Shown: positions 42,517 to 52,368, numbered from the stretch's first letter. The stretch is DNA of 64,000 nucleotides from Marininema halotolerans (GCF_900116235.1 NZ_FPAA01000002.1:124001-188000); one strand, 5' to 3'. Notes: a model not told the origin generated them from the letters alone. Numbers and translations: made by a program.

Positions 42517-44130
42517 TTACTTCTCTTCGATCGACATCCACTTAAAGGTGAAATCTGCACCAAAGGGATGGGTGACGAGACCCTTCACATAGGGTTTCTT
42601 CAGATATAGGCGGGAGCGATAATAAAGAGGAGCTATCGGTGCTTCATCCATCATCACCGCTTCGGCCTTTTTCAAGTCTTCAATTCGCTGTTTAAAGTCA
42701 GGATTGGCTTGTGATTTTTTAATCAGTTTGTCAAATTCTTTGTTGCTCCATTTCCCACGGTTAAACGAATTTCCAGTAATCCACATGTCGAGGAAGGTCA
42801 TCGGATCATTGTAATCGGCACCCCAACCCGCAAAGGTAATTTGGAACTTTCCTTTATTTTCAAGATCCAATTTTTGACTGAAAGGCATTGGCCGCAAATC
42901 CACGTCAATCCCGAGTACATCATTCAATTGTTCTTTCAGATACTCTTGATCCTTCTTCCCATTACTTGAATCATAGCCTAATAACTCAATCGACGGGATC
43001 TTTTTAATTCCTTCTTCTTTCATCCCTTCTTTTAAGAGCTTCTTCGCTTCTTTTTTATCATAGCTTACATATTCCTTGGTCATTTCACGGAACATTTGAT
43101 CCTCTGTTGCTTTGATATTCGGTGGAACTAGTGCCCCAGCAGGCTTTGATCCATTCTTCTCAATCTTATCCGTCATTGTCTTCCGATCAACTGCCATGGA
43201 AATCGCTTTCCGGATCTTTGCATTTTTAAAGAATTTGTTTTTGGTGTTGAATTGTAAATAGAAGGTAGTTGCTTCTTTGAAAGGCATTACCTCTGGCTTA
43301 CCCTTCCACTTATCCACAAATTCCTGGCTCAAAGAAGTGAAATCCGTCTTACCTGTTTGATACAAGTTCTGAGCAGTGTTCTGATCCTTCACGATATCCG
43401 TATGAACCCCTGCTAGCTTGACATTCTTTTTGTCCCAATAGCTGTCGTTCTTCTTGAGATCATAGCTTTTTTCGTGTTTCCATTCGGACATAACAAAGGG
43501 ACCATTGTAAACCATTTTATCCGGCTCGGTCGCATATTTGCTACCATATTTCTCATAGATGTCTTGACGAATAGGTTTAAAGGTACCAAAGGTCGTCAAA
43601 TTGAGAAAGTACGGAACCGGATTTTTCAGTTCTACTTTTAAGGTTTTATCGTCAATCGCTTTAACTCCTACATCGCTTTCTTTACCCTTTGACATATTAA
43701 AAGCTTCTGCACCTTTAATCGGGTACAAAATGTTACTATATTCAGCTTTCGTTTTCGGATCTAGGGCAGTTTTCCAAGCAAATTCAAAATCCTTAGCAGT
43801 AACGGGCTTCCCATCGCTCCATTTTGCATCACGAAGGGTAAAGGTATAAGTTTTTTTGTCTCCGCTAATTTTTACATCATTCGCTATCGCTGGGATTGGC
43901 TCATTATTCTTATCCATACGATAGAGACCTTCCATGACGTTGTTAAGAAGGTACAGGGATGACGCGTCAGATGTCTTTGCACTATTCAACTGAGGTGGCT
44001 CTGAAACATCCACCATGTTAAAAATTTGCTTCTTTTTTCCAGCGGTATCATCTTGGACACCACCGCAAGCGCTCAACGCTAGACTAGCAACCACTAGGCT
44101 AGTGAGTGAGAGATATAACTTTCTACGCAT
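42517..44130 (-). CDS. oppA: Oligopeptide-binding lipoprotein OppA, copy nearest the permeases
   Basis: A 537-residue SBP family 5 lipoprotein. Residues 1-21 form a lipoprotein signal with lipobox LSAC; the mature protein would be anchored by Cys21. TFTLRDAKWSDGKPVTAKDFEFAWK and GWGADYNDPMTFLDMW are family blocks. It captures peptides outside the membrane and delivers them to OppBC. AAGGGGGG precedes the ATG. It is closely similar to the second copy upstream (44523-46157) along its whole length. Confidence 0.94.
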   Translation of the reverse strand: MRRKLYLSLTSLVVASLALSACGGVQDDTAGKKKQIFNMVDVSEPPQLNSAKTSDASSLYLLNNVMEGLYRMDKNNEPIPAIANDVKISGDKKTYTFTLRDAKWSDGKPVTAKDFEFAWKTALDPKTKAEYSNILYPIKGAEAFNMSKGKESDVGVKAIDDKTLKVELKNPVPYFLNLTTFGTFKPIRQDIYEKYGSKYATEPDKMVYNGPFVMSEWKHEKSYDLKKNDSYWDKKNVKLAGVHTDIVKDQNTAQNLYQTGKTDFTSLSQEFVDKWKGKPEVMPFKEATTFYLQFNTKNKFFKNAKIRKAISMAVDRKTMTDKIEKNGSKPAGALVPPNIKATEDQMFREMTKEYVSYDKKEAKKLLKEGMKEEGIKKIPSIELLGYDSSNGKKDQEYLKEQLNDVLGIDVDLRPMPFSQKLDLENKGKFQITFAGWGADYNDPMTFLDMWITGNSFNRGKWSNKEFDKLIKKSQANPDFKQRIEDLKKAEAVMMDEAPIAPLYYRSRLYLKKPYVKGLVTHPFGADFTFKWMSIEEK

Positions 44131-44522
44131 GAGTTTCCCCCCTTGGGAATTGAGAAATATTTCTATGTTGTTATGATCCTTAGGATCTATAACACCAACG
44201 TTGTAGACGGTATATGATTCTCCGACAAAGGGAATATTCGGATTCTATTGCCCAAGGCATATTGATTCGACTCAATTCCCGAAATTCCCCCTTGATCCGC
44301 GGATTTTTTCCGTCTTTTTCGAGAAATCCCGTTTCAAGCAAGCTGAAAAAGGGAAAACGATTACACACTTTATTCGACTTCTTTTGGATAAGCTAAGATT
44401 ATCATAACCGTTGCTATCCTTAAAATCAAACGAGAAAATATTGGATAAAATGTGTGGTAATCTCCATAAAAGCGCAATTTCATTAGGGGAATTACACTTT
44501 TTTTTCAATGAATATTAAATTT
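44131..44522. other. Gap between the two oppA genes
   Basis: 392 bases with no gene supported. A weak TCCGA/TCGGA repeat near 44220-44240 and several AT-rich blocks are present; no clear terminator after the first oppA and no consensus promoter for the second could be assigned. Confidence 0.45.
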
Positions 44523-46157
44523 TTACTTAGATTTACCATCGAGATAGGCCCACTTAAGGCTTAGTTCGGCCCCGACAGGATGTCGTATAACATCTTTTAC
44601 ATACTGCTTTTGTAGGTAGATTTTCCCCCCATAAAGTACAGGGGCAATCGCAGCATCCTCTAACATGATTTCCTCTGCCTTTGTCATATCTTCTACACGT
44701 TCTTTAAAATTGGGATTGATTTGCGATTTTTCGATCAAGGAATCATACTCTTTATTCTTCCAGTCTCCATAATTAAAGGAGGTATCCGATAACATGGTAT
44801 CAAGGAACGTCATCGGATCATTGTAATCAGCTCCCCAGCCTGCTAGGGAAAGCTCAAATTCACCTTTGCTTTCTTTATCTGTCTTTTGTTTCATCGGCTG
44901 TGGATTTACTACGATATCGATCCCAAGGAGTGTTTTTAATTGATCTTGAATGAATATCGCTGCCTGTTTGCGATAATCATCATAACTTAATAGAGAAAGC
45001 TTCGGCTTGGAAATAATGCCCTCCTCTTTCATTCCTTCTTTCAATAGACGTTTTGCTTCTGTTGGGTTATATAGTTGCCCTTGGGAAGCATGCTTTCTGA
45101 AGGACTCATTATCTGTCCCAGTAATGGTTGGCGGAACAAAAGCAGTGGCTGGCTTTGATCCATCTTTCAGCAATTTGGCCAAGGTATCCCGATCAATCGC
45201 ATAACTGATTGCTTTACGTATCTTTGTATTGGAAAAAAACTTTTTGTCTGTGTTAAAGACGACATATTGGCTAATCGCCCCAGTATAGGGAGTGAATTCG
45301 GGGCTTTTCTTGAAGGCATCCGAAAGGGCGGAGTCCAATTGAGTCATATCCGTCTTGCCAGTGTTATAAAGATTCACACCGGTGGCGGTATCTTTAATAA
45401 TATACATATTGGCCGTAGTTAACTTCACCCCACTACGATCCCAGTACGTTTTACTCTTCTTCAGTGTCATCTGTTGCTCATGTTGCCATTTCGATAGAGT
45501 ATAAGGCCCATTCGTTACCATCCGATCAGGCTCGGTAGCATATTGATTGCCGAATTTTTCAACCACATCTTTTCGTTGTGGAAAGAACACCGGAAATGCG
45601 GTTAATCCCTGAAAGAATGGACTTGGTTCTTCCAATTCCACCCGTAACGTTTTATCATCGATTGCCTTGATACCTACTTCTTTTTCTGATTTTTTTCCCA
45701 AGTTATAGTCTTTAGCATTTTTAATTACGTATAAAATATAACTGTACTCCGATGCCGTTTTAGGATTGAGTGTTCGTTTCCATGAATACTCAAAATCCTT
45801 TGCCGTCACAGGCTTGCCATCACTCCATTTTGCATCTCGCAAAACAAATGTGTACACCTTTTTATCTGCTGAGATTTCCATCCTGGATGCGATGGCTTCT
45901 TCTGGTCGATTATCTCGATCAAGGCGAAACAATCCTTCATTCACATTATTCAAGACATCAAATGCGACGGTATCTACCGCTTTTGATGGATCTAAACTAC
46001 TTGGCTCTGCGGCAGCAGTAATATCAAGCACTTGTTTAGTATCGGCGGCTCCTCCCAGATCCCCGCCATCCGGCCCACCATTAATTCCACCACAAGCAGA
46101 CAGCAGCAAACTACATCCTAAAAACCCGATCAAACTTACCTTAAGCCCTTTGATCAT
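44523..46157 (-). CDS. oppA: Oligopeptide-binding lipoprotein OppA, upstream copy
   Basis: A 544-residue paralog of the preceding gene, with lipobox LSAC (Cys22) and the same blocks (TFVLRDAKWSDGKPVTAKDFEYSWK, GWGADYNDPMTFLDTM). The first third is most similar and binding-loop regions differ (for example KKKQIFNM against TKQVLDIT near the mature N-terminus), so the two probably take different peptides. It is the first gene of the opp locus and diverges from the DUF3899 gene. GGGGGAAG precedes the ATG. The gap of 392 bases to the next copy suggests its own transcript end or a second promoter. Confidence 0.93.
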   Translation of the reverse strand: MIKGLKVSLIGFLGCSLLLSACGGINGGPDGGDLGGAADTKQVLDITAAAEPSSLDPSKAVDTVAFDVLNNVNEGLFRLDRDNRPEEAIASRMEISADKKVYTFVLRDAKWSDGKPVTAKDFEYSWKRTLNPKTASEYSYILYVIKNAKDYNLGKKSEKEVGIKAIDDKTLRVELEEPSPFFQGLTAFPVFFPQRKDVVEKFGNQYATEPDRMVTNGPYTLSKWQHEQQMTLKKSKTYWDRSGVKLTTANMYIIKDTATGVNLYNTGKTDMTQLDSALSDAFKKSPEFTPYTGAISQYVVFNTDKKFFSNTKIRKAISYAIDRDTLAKLLKDGSKPATAFVPPTITGTDNESFRKHASQGQLYNPTEAKRLLKEGMKEEGIISKPKLSLLSYDDYRKQAAIFIQDQLKTLLGIDIVVNPQPMKQKTDKESKGEFELSLAGWGADYNDPMTFLDTMLSDTSFNYGDWKNKEYDSLIEKSQINPNFKERVEDMTKAEEIMLEDAAIAPVLYGGKIYLQKQYVKDVIRHPVGAELSLKWAYLDGKSK

Positions 46158-46380
46158 CGTCGTACTTCCCCCCTGAATCTAAAATCCCTTACGTAGCATC
46201 ATGATTACGCTTTCACTCATTCCCATAATTGATCCAACATATGAAGGCACACTTAATTATAAATGATATTCACTACCGAAAAAAGAGAAGTCAAAAAACA
46301 GGGACAATTGATTTGATTTGTCGAAAATTGCGCCTTCACTCACTTTGGGATAAACTTGAAGTCTCAGGGAGGAGGATTTT

Positions 46381-46752
46381 ATGCTCAACAATCGTTATCT
46401 ATGGGGCGTATTTGTTTCATTACTCAGTATTTTAGTAACCTGGTTACTAAGTAATGGATCAACCATTCGTTGGATTAATGCACTCTTTATGACTGGCCTC
46501 ATCTCCATGTTGATTGCTGCGACTTACTTTGTAGTCAATGGCGGTTTTTTCAACAACTTTAGCCGTGGATTTTCAAAATTATTTAAAATCATGTCAAATA
46601 ACCCGATGAACGATGATTTTGATGATTCGCCTGATGGTGGAGACAGTGGCGAAGAACGAAAGGCTTGGGCTTCACAGATGCTGATTACACTGACCCTCAC
46701 CATAGGCTTGGTCGATCTCGCACTTTCTTTTATCCTTCTCACCTTCCGCTAG
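46381..46752 (+). CDS. DUF3899 membrane protein, 123 aa
   Basis: Three hydrophobic helices (residues about 7-24, 31-52 and 100-120) with a cytoplasmic-type acidic loop (NPMNDDFDDSPDGGDSGEERK) between the second and third. GGFFNNFSRGFSKLFKIM matches the DUF3899 family of Bacillales. GGGAGGAGG is 6 bases before the ATG. Function is unknown. It is monocistronic with a perfect terminator. Confidence 0.82.
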   Translation: MLNNRYLWGVFVSLLSILVTWLLSNGSTIRWINALFMTGLISMLIAATYFVVNGGFFNNFSRGFSKLFKIMSNNPMNDDFDDSPDGGDSGEERKAWASQMLITLTLTIGLVDLALSFILLTFR

Positions 46753-46768
46753 TACCCATGATTAATAT

Positions 46769-46796
46769 AAGCCCCGTGCACAATTGCACGGGGCTT
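46769..46796. terminator. Terminator after the DUF3899 gene
   Basis: A 12-bp GC-rich stem (46769-46780 with 46785-46796), 4-base loop, followed by TT. It also faces the end of the convergent PqqD-like gene. Confidence 0.85.
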
Positions 46797-46814
46797 TTAA
46801 CTACCTCGACGGAA

Positions 46815-47174
46815 TCATTCCTTGCTCTTCATACGAATCCAACCATTCCCCTCAACGATTTGTAGAAAGGTTACTAACCGTGGCAAAATCGGTTCGGCCT
46901 GATCTCCAAAATGCTGCTCCAAAGCCAGAGCCAGCTCCTCTACTGTCATCTTCCCTGTGCATCGCCTTAAAACAAAGCTACCCAGGGCATCCATATGAAC
47001 TCGGATGGTTGCAGGCTGATTGAACAAGCGAATCGATAATCTCTCCAACCATCCCCTTCGCGGAATAATTAGCGTTGCTAAGTCTGCTTCTATATCCTCT
47101 GTCCGCGCAAGTGTGAAGGGCTCTTTAAGAATCGGTAACATGGTAAGCAAATTTGACGGCTTATTCCCTACCAT
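46815..47174 (-). CDS. PqqD-like peptide-chaperone protein
   Basis: A 119-residue protein with a PqqD/RRE-like core: ALGSFVLRRCTGKMTVEELALALEQHFGDQAEPILPRLVTFLQIVEGNGWI. PqqD-type domains bind precursor peptides for modifying enzymes. The N-terminal 50 residues (RRGWLERLSIRLFNQP) are extra. No radical SAM or precursor peptide gene is adjacent; instead the gene follows an OPT transporter by 21 bases on the same strand, presumably one operon. This combination suggests an adaptor for a transported peptide or metal complex, but that is inference. GGGAGATGG lies 9 bases before the ATG. Confidence 0.82.
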   Translation of the reverse strand: MVGNKPSNLLTMLPILKEPFTLARTEDIEADLATLIIPRRGWLERLSIRLFNQPATIRVHMDALGSFVLRRCTGKMTVEELALALEQHFGDQAEPILPRLVTFLQIVEGNGWIRMKSKE

Positions 47175-47195
47175 GGATGATCACCATCTCCCGTC

Positions 47196-49103
47196 TTATT
47201 TAGCTCCATGCTTCAGCCGCCTTCCCGCTGAGCGATAGGCAACCCACCATAAAAGTAACCCTACGACACCAAACACGCCGAGGGAGATCCACATATTTTC
47301 ACTCATCGGTGATGATGGGATGCTTACGCCACTGACAATCAGAATGGCAATGACTACACCGATAAGCGATTCCCCTGCAATAAGGCCCGACGCAAAGAGA
47401 ACCCCTGCTTCATTACGCATTTTACGAAGATCGAAATCCTTCGTCGTCGCATCAATGATCCAACGAATCCCACCACCGACAATGATGGGTGCACTCACAT
47501 GAATCGGCAAGTATACCCCCACTGCGACAACCAACGAATTGAGACCTAAAAATTCAATAACGATGGCAATACCAGCTCCGAGAAAGATTAAGTCCCAAGG
47601 GAGATCGCCTCTCATCATCCCTTCAATGATCGTCTTCATCAACACCGCCTTTGGAGCAAGTAATTCCTTCGACCCCATTCCATAGGCTTCGTTTAAAATA
47701 ACAAGAACCACACCAATCACCAGTCCTGAGGCAACGACACCGATCATCATGGCAATCTGTTGCTTCCAAGGGGTCCCTCCAATTAAATGCCCTGTTTTTA
47801 GATCCTGAGAAATATCCCCGGACACCGCCAACGCGGTACAAACGATTGCCCCGACGATGAGAGCAGCGATCATTCCGTGTATTCCACTTAACCCTGTCGC
47901 CTTAAAGATAAAGGTGACAATGAGGATGGTGGCAATGGTCATCCCAGAAACTGGGGAGGATGAACTTCCCACTACCCCTACAATGCGTGAAGCAACTGCG
48001 ACAAACAAAAAACCAAACACCGCAATCGAGAGTGCGCCAATCACTCCAATGTTCGTAAGAGGGGCAAAAGCCAAAATCAAGACGATTACAAATACACCGA
48101 TGCCAACCCATTTTAATGGGATATCTTGATCGGTTCTTGCTAACCCTTGTCCACCTAACTGATTTTTACGTGCACTTTGAATGGTATCGCGAATGGAATA
48201 AATCAGGGTTGGAAGGGTCTTCACCATGGTGATTAATCCAGCGACTGCTACAGCACCAGCACCAATATAAGTAATGTACCCTTTCCATATTCCCCAAGCA
48301 TCCAATTCTGCAATCGGGGCCGCAGCCGGGAAGATCGTCTGCGAGGAGCCTGCACCAAAGAAACTAATTAAGGGAATGAGTACGACCCAGGCGAGAAGGC
48401 CACCTGCCATCATCTGACCCGCAATGCGGGGCCCAATGATATATCCTACACCGAGCAACGCTGGATAAATATCGAGGCCTATCACAGCATTTTTGAACTT
48501 GCTGATTTGAGCTTCAATCTCCGTTTTAAATAACACAAACCCGTCGCCTAACGCCTTCACGATCCCCCCAACCAAGAAACCTGCCCCTACTAAGCGGGCG
48601 TTCTTTCCGCCAGTTTCACCACTTTTCAGCACTTCAGCACAGGCGGTTCCTTCAGGATAGGGAAGCGTTTCGTGTTCATTGACAATTAAAAGCCGCCGGA
48701 GAGGAATCATCATAAATACCCCAAGAAATCCACCCGTTAATGCAATAAAGGCAATCATGCCTTGGTTCGGATTCAAATCCCACAGGAATAGGGCGGGTAG
48801 CGTAAAAACCGCCCCCGCACCAATCGCTTCTCCAGCAGTTGTCATCGTTTGTACAATGTTATTTTCTAAGATAGACTCCCGGCGAAAGATCCCTCGTAAA
48901 ATTCCCATAGAGATCACCGCAGCTGGGATCGAAGCGGAAACCGTTAATCCAATTTTCAACCCCAGGTAGGCGTTAGCTGCACCAAAAACAACAGCTAACA
49001 CGATTCCAAGTACACATGCCATCCAGGTTAATTCTGGCAATGTCTTATCCGCAGACACATAGGGGACAAACCCTGTCTTGCGGTCATTCTGCTGATTTAT
49101 CAT
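47196..49103 (-). CDS. OPT family oligopeptide transporter
   Basis: A 635-residue transporter of the OPT family (oligopeptides or metal chelates, proton driven). About 14-16 membrane helices are visible. GAANAYLGLKIGLTVSASIP near the N-terminus and the TLPYPEGTACAEVLKSGE, GVGYIIGPRIAGQMMAGG and LIAGESLIGVVIAIL stretches are family blocks. The start is ATG 49103, with AGAGGG about 6 bases upstream; GTG 49106 is alternative. A 15-bp palindrome lies 75 bases upstream. A PqqD-like gene follows in the same operon. Confidence 0.93.
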   Translation of the reverse strand: MINQQNDRKTGFVPYVSADKTLPELTWMACVLGIVLAVVFGAANAYLGLKIGLTVSASIPAAVISMGILRGIFRRESILENNIVQTMTTAGEAIGAGAVFTLPALFLWDLNPNQGMIAFIALTGGFLGVFMMIPLRRLLIVNEHETLPYPEGTACAEVLKSGETGGKNARLVGAGFLVGGIVKALGDGFVLFKTEIEAQISKFKNAVIGLDIYPALLGVGYIIGPRIAGQMMAGGLLAWVVLIPLISFFGAGSSQTIFPAAAPIAELDAWGIWKGYITYIGAGAVAVAGLITMVKTLPTLIYSIRDTIQSARKNQLGGQGLARTDQDIPLKWVGIGVFVIVLILAFAPLTNIGVIGALSIAVFGFLFVAVASRIVGVVGSSSSPVSGMTIATILIVTFIFKATGLSGIHGMIAALIVGAIVCTALAVSGDISQDLKTGHLIGGTPWKQQIAMMIGVVASGLVIGVVLVILNEAYGMGSKELLAPKAVLMKTIIEGMMRGDLPWDLIFLGAGIAIVIEFLGLNSLVVAVGVYLPIHVSAPIIVGGGIRWIIDATTKDFDLRKMRNEAGVLFASGLIAGESLIGVVIAILIVSGVSIPSSPMSENMWISLGVFGVVGLLLWWVAYRSAGRRLKHGAK

Positions 49104-49177
49104 CACGATCCCTCTCTCTTTCCAAAGCCCAGGTCTGTGGAGGTTTCACATTCTCGATATTCCATCTACCCTTGTAA

Positions 49178-49192
49178 TAAGCAGTCTGCTTA
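49178..49192. promoter_or_regulatory. 15-bp palindrome upstream of the OPT gene
   Basis: TAAGCAG-T-CTGCTTA is a perfect palindrome with a single central base. The position, 75 bases upstream of the OPT start in a divergent gap of 302 bases (49104-49405), suits an operator. Nothing else in this gap is recognised. Confidence 0.4.
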
Positions 49193-49405
49193 AATGATAT
49201 CCATCTAATGCGAAGGAATTTAACATCCCTCTTCCTCCTACACCTTCTATGTAACTCACATTCCCAAAAGCAACAATGCTAACATGTTCAATAAGGCGAT
49301 GTTTTCGTTTTTCGATGTAACACTCCACCCTAACAGAATGATGTTTTCTTTTGTGAAGGTGATCGGCAGAATATTCATAACTTATAAGGGAAAGGAGATG
49401 ATTTC

Positions 49406-50788
49406 GTGTTTAGCACAAAGATAAAAGAATCACTAATCAGGATCTTGGGTAACGAATTTGTTTGCGACGATACAGAAACGTGTATCACTTACTCCTACGA
49501 CGCTACCCCCCTCTATCAAGAACTTCCTGATGGTGTAGTCTTTCCTAAGACGACTGAAGATGTCCAAAAAATCCTTCGACTGGCTAACGAACATCACATT
49601 CCCGTTATTGGTCGCGGCTCTGGTACAAACCTGGCTGCTGATACCGTCCCCCATCAAGGAGGAATGGTCATGGTAATGACCCGGATGAATAACATTGTGG
49701 AAATTGACCAAGAGAACTTAACGATAACCGTCCAACCCGGTGTGCTAACCCAAGCCATTCATGAAGCAGTCGAAGCAAATTGGCTCTTCTATCCTCCCGA
49801 TCCAAGTAGCATGAAAATTTCAACGATTGGAGGGAACATTGCAGAGGGATCCGGCGGATTACGTGGACTTAAATATGGAACAACGCGCGATTATGTTCTT
49901 GGACTGGAGGCAGTACTTGCAAACGGTGAAGTGATCCGTACAGGAGGGAAGCTTGTAAAGGATGTCGCAGGATATGACATGACTCGCCTGTTGGTTGGAT
50001 CAGAGGGAACCCTTGCCATCATTACGGAAGCCATTCTCAAACTCATCCCGCTTCCTGAAACGCGTAAAACCATGATGGCTCAATTTAACAATATCGATTC
50101 TGCCGCCCGTACGGTCTCTGCAATTATTGCTGCTCGAATCATTCCGTGCACCCTGGAATTTATGGATCAACGAACGATACAAGTGGTAGAGGATCATGCA
50201 AAGATTGGACTCCCCCGGGATATGGCAGCCATACTTTTAATTGAACAGGATGGATCGCCTTCAATTGTCGAAGACGATTTAAAAAAAATTAACCAAATCT
50301 GTCTCGACTTTGGTTCTGTACACACCCATGTAGCACAAAATCTTGCAGAGGGCACAAAATTAATGGCAGCACGGAGAAATGCTCTCTCTGCACTCGCTCG
50401 GTGTCGACCCACTCTTATATTAGAAGATATTACAGTCCCTCGTTCACAAATTGCTACGATGGTAAAAATTATCACAGATATTGCCGACCATCATCAACTG
50501 ACCATCTGTACCTTTGGTCATGCAGGGGATGGTAATTTGCATCCAACCATTCTCACAGATGCACGCGATTCCCTTGAGCTTCCTCGAGTGGAAAAAGCCC
50601 TTGCCGACATCTTCGCTGCAGCGATTCGCCTCGGCGGTACGATTACAGGCGAACATGGCGTAGGCCTTGCTAAAGCTCCTTATCTCGAATGGAAAGTGGG
50701 TCATGCAGGGTACCATGCTCTTCACGCGATAAAAAAAGCGTTGGACCCCACCAACCTATTGAATCCAGGTAAAATTTTTCGGTCGTAA
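49406..50788 (+). CDS. glcD: Glycolate oxidase FAD subunit GlcD
   Basis: A 460-residue FAD-linked oxidase of the PCMH/vanillyl-alcohol oxidase family that oxidises glycolate (or lactate) to the 2-oxo acid. The FAD loop VIGRGSGTNLAADTVPHQGG and the C-terminal CTFGHAGDGNLHPTI and TITGEHGVGLAKAPY are diagnostic. GTG 49406 is the start with AAAGGAG 8 bases upstream. glcF follows after 19 bases; the GlcE subunit of E. coli is missing, as in the Bacillus two-gene (ysfC-ysfD) arrangement. Confidence 0.93.
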   Translation: MFSTKIKESLIRILGNEFVCDDTETCITYSYDATPLYQELPDGVVFPKTTEDVQKILRLANEHHIPVIGRGSGTNLAADTVPHQGGMVMVMTRMNNIVEIDQENLTITVQPGVLTQAIHEAVEANWLFYPPDPSSMKISTIGGNIAEGSGGLRGLKYGTTRDYVLGLEAVLANGEVIRTGGKLVKDVAGYDMTRLLVGSEGTLAIITEAILKLIPLPETRKTMMAQFNNIDSAARTVSAIIAARIIPCTLEFMDQRTIQVVEDHAKIGLPRDMAAILLIEQDGSPSIVEDDLKKINQICLDFGSVHTHVAQNLAEGTKLMAARRNALSALARCRPTLILEDITVPRSQIATMVKIITDIADHHQLTICTFGHAGDGNLHPTILTDARDSLELPRVEKALADIFAAAIRLGGTITGEHGVGLAKAPYLEWKVGHAGYHALHAIKKALDPTNLLNPGKIFRS

Positions 50789-50807
50789 GAACCAAGGAGG
50801 TATTCAT

Positions 50808-52169
50808 GTGTCCACAAATCCATGGAACGACCTTGAAGAGACACTTCGTCAGACACTGGATGAAGAAGAACTCACCCGTTGTATGCGTTGTGGCTTCTGT
50901 TTACCCTCATGTCCCACATACCAAGAATCTGGCAAGGAAGCCGCTTCTCCACGAGGAAGAATTGCTCTTATGAAAGCGATTCATGATGGGAAAATAAGCC
51001 CGGATCCTACCTTTCAAAAACAGATGAACTATTGCCTTGGCTGCCGAGCATGTGAACCCGCATGTCCCGCAGACGTTCGCTTTGGTCACCTTCTCGAGCA
51101 ATCGCGAGCAGCTATTACCTCCCATGTACCTACTCCATTATGGAACAAATTAATAAGACGACTTTTTTTTCACACACTGCTTCCCCACCGAAGTCGTCTT
51201 CGTATCGTAGCCGTCCTTTTCTTTGTCTATCAACAACTGGGTCTACGAACCCTTTTTCTTCGTTCAGGGTTGGCCAAAAAAATACTGCCTTCTCACCTAC
51301 TTCATATGGACAAGGCGCTCCCCTTAGCCAGCCACCGTGGTGTTCGTGAACGAATGAAAACGGATTTTCATCCCGCTCATGGGGTTGCGATTGGACGTGT
51401 CGCTCTTTTCCCAGGATGCATTATGGATGTCCTATTTCCACAAACCAACACCCATACGGTTCAGATTCTTCAAGCAGCTGGATACGACGTGATCCTCCCC
51501 AACAAACAACCCTGTTGTGGTGCTCTTCATGCCCATGCTGGAGAAGAGAAAAAAGCGCATCAGCTTGCAAAAGAAAATATCGACTTATTTTTAAAAATGG
51601 ATATTGACTGGATTGCTTCCAATGCGGGAGGCTGCGGTGCTCACCTTATCGATTATCCCTATTTACTAAAAAATTCCCCACAGTGGAAAGCTTTCGCTCA
51701 TTCCTTTGCTAACCGTGTGAAGGACATTAGTGAGTTGATTCTTGCTGGGCGACCACTAACCCTACACCCTCTCCAGCAGCGAGTGACCTATCAGTCATCC
51801 TGTCATCTACAAAATGGCATGAAAGTGGAAAAGGAACCCCTTAACCTCCTCTCCTTGATTCCAAAGATCGAGCTCGTTGAACTTGCTGAATCCGAGCGTT
51901 GCTGCGGTTCAGCGGGTATCTATAATCTGACTCACCCGCATACATCCTTTCATATTCTCGATGAAAAAATGGAGCGCATTCGCCATACTCAAGCAAATAC
52001 GATTGTGACATCCAATCCGGGTTGTCTTCTTCAATTAACCATCGGGATTCATCGAGCTCGCCTCCAGAATCAGCTTCGAGCCCTTCATTTGATCGATTTC
52101 CTAATGGAGAGCATGAAGGCAGAAACAAGTACAGATTCAGCATCTGAAACTCCCATAAAAAATTATTAA
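50808..52169 (+). CDS. glcF: Glycolate oxidase iron-sulfur subunit GlcF
   Basis: A 453-residue electron-transfer partner of GlcD. Two ferredoxin-type 4Fe-4S motifs occur near the N-terminus (CMRCGFCLPSCPTY and CLGCRACEPACP), followed by two Cys-rich CCG domains (NKQPCCGALHAHAG and ESERCCGSAGIYN). It passes electrons to the quinone pool or another carrier. GTG 50808 is the start with AAGGAGG 7 bases upstream. It is the end of the operon. Confidence 0.93.
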   Translation: MSTNPWNDLEETLRQTLDEEELTRCMRCGFCLPSCPTYQESGKEAASPRGRIALMKAIHDGKISPDPTFQKQMNYCLGCRACEPACPADVRFGHLLEQSRAAITSHVPTPLWNKLIRRLFFHTLLPHRSRLRIVAVLFFVYQQLGLRTLFLRSGLAKKILPSHLLHMDKALPLASHRGVRERMKTDFHPAHGVAIGRVALFPGCIMDVLFPQTNTHTVQILQAAGYDVILPNKQPCCGALHAHAGEEKKAHQLAKENIDLFLKMDIDWIASNAGGCGAHLIDYPYLLKNSPQWKAFAHSFANRVKDISELILAGRPLTLHPLQQRVTYQSSCHLQNGMKVEKEPLNLLSLIPKIELVELAESERCCGSAGIYNLTHPHTSFHILDEKMERIRHTQANTIVTSNPGCLLQLTIGIHRARLQNQLRALHLIDFLMESMKAETSTDSASETPIKNY

Positions 52170-52224
52170 TTATTAAACAGATAATTTTTCCCTAACTTGT
52201 TTTTTAAGACAATAATCAAATATA

Positions 52225-52246
52225 AATAATAAAAATTTTTATTATT
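52225..52246. repeat. 22-bp perfect AT palindrome
   Basis: A palindrome made only of A and T (11-bp arms, no loop), 56 bases after the glcF stop and followed by a CG and six T. It could serve as a weak terminator or a protein site in the very AT-rich gap before the next regulator gene. Confidence 0.45.
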
Positions 52247-52318
52247 ATTCCGTTTTTTAACCACCATACAAAAAAACATCACAAAAAAACCTTCGAATGA
52301 TTTCCAATTTTCTACTTT

Positions 52319-52327
52319 TGGTATAAA
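52319..52327 (+). promoter_or_regulatory. Extended -10 element ahead of the HTH-TPR regulator gene
   Basis: TGG-TATAAA, an extended -10 arrangement, about 40 bases before the start. No -35 is clear. The 13 bases around it (52314-52326) are identical to those at 4565-4577. Confidence 0.4.
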
Positions 52328-52368
52328 ATAGCCATGTCTTACAAGAATTGAGATGGAAGGTGATTATG

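Noticed and set aside
44131-44522. Riboswitch between the two oppA genes
   Set aside because: No conserved riboswitch core, pairing pattern or terminator/antiterminator pair could be found by eye.
4565-52326. 13-base identity ACTTTTGGTATAA at 4565-4577 and 52314-52326 as a shared regulator site
   Set aside because: A 13-base match that includes a -10 element is expected by chance in 64 kb of AT-rich sequence; kept only as a note in the promoter entries.
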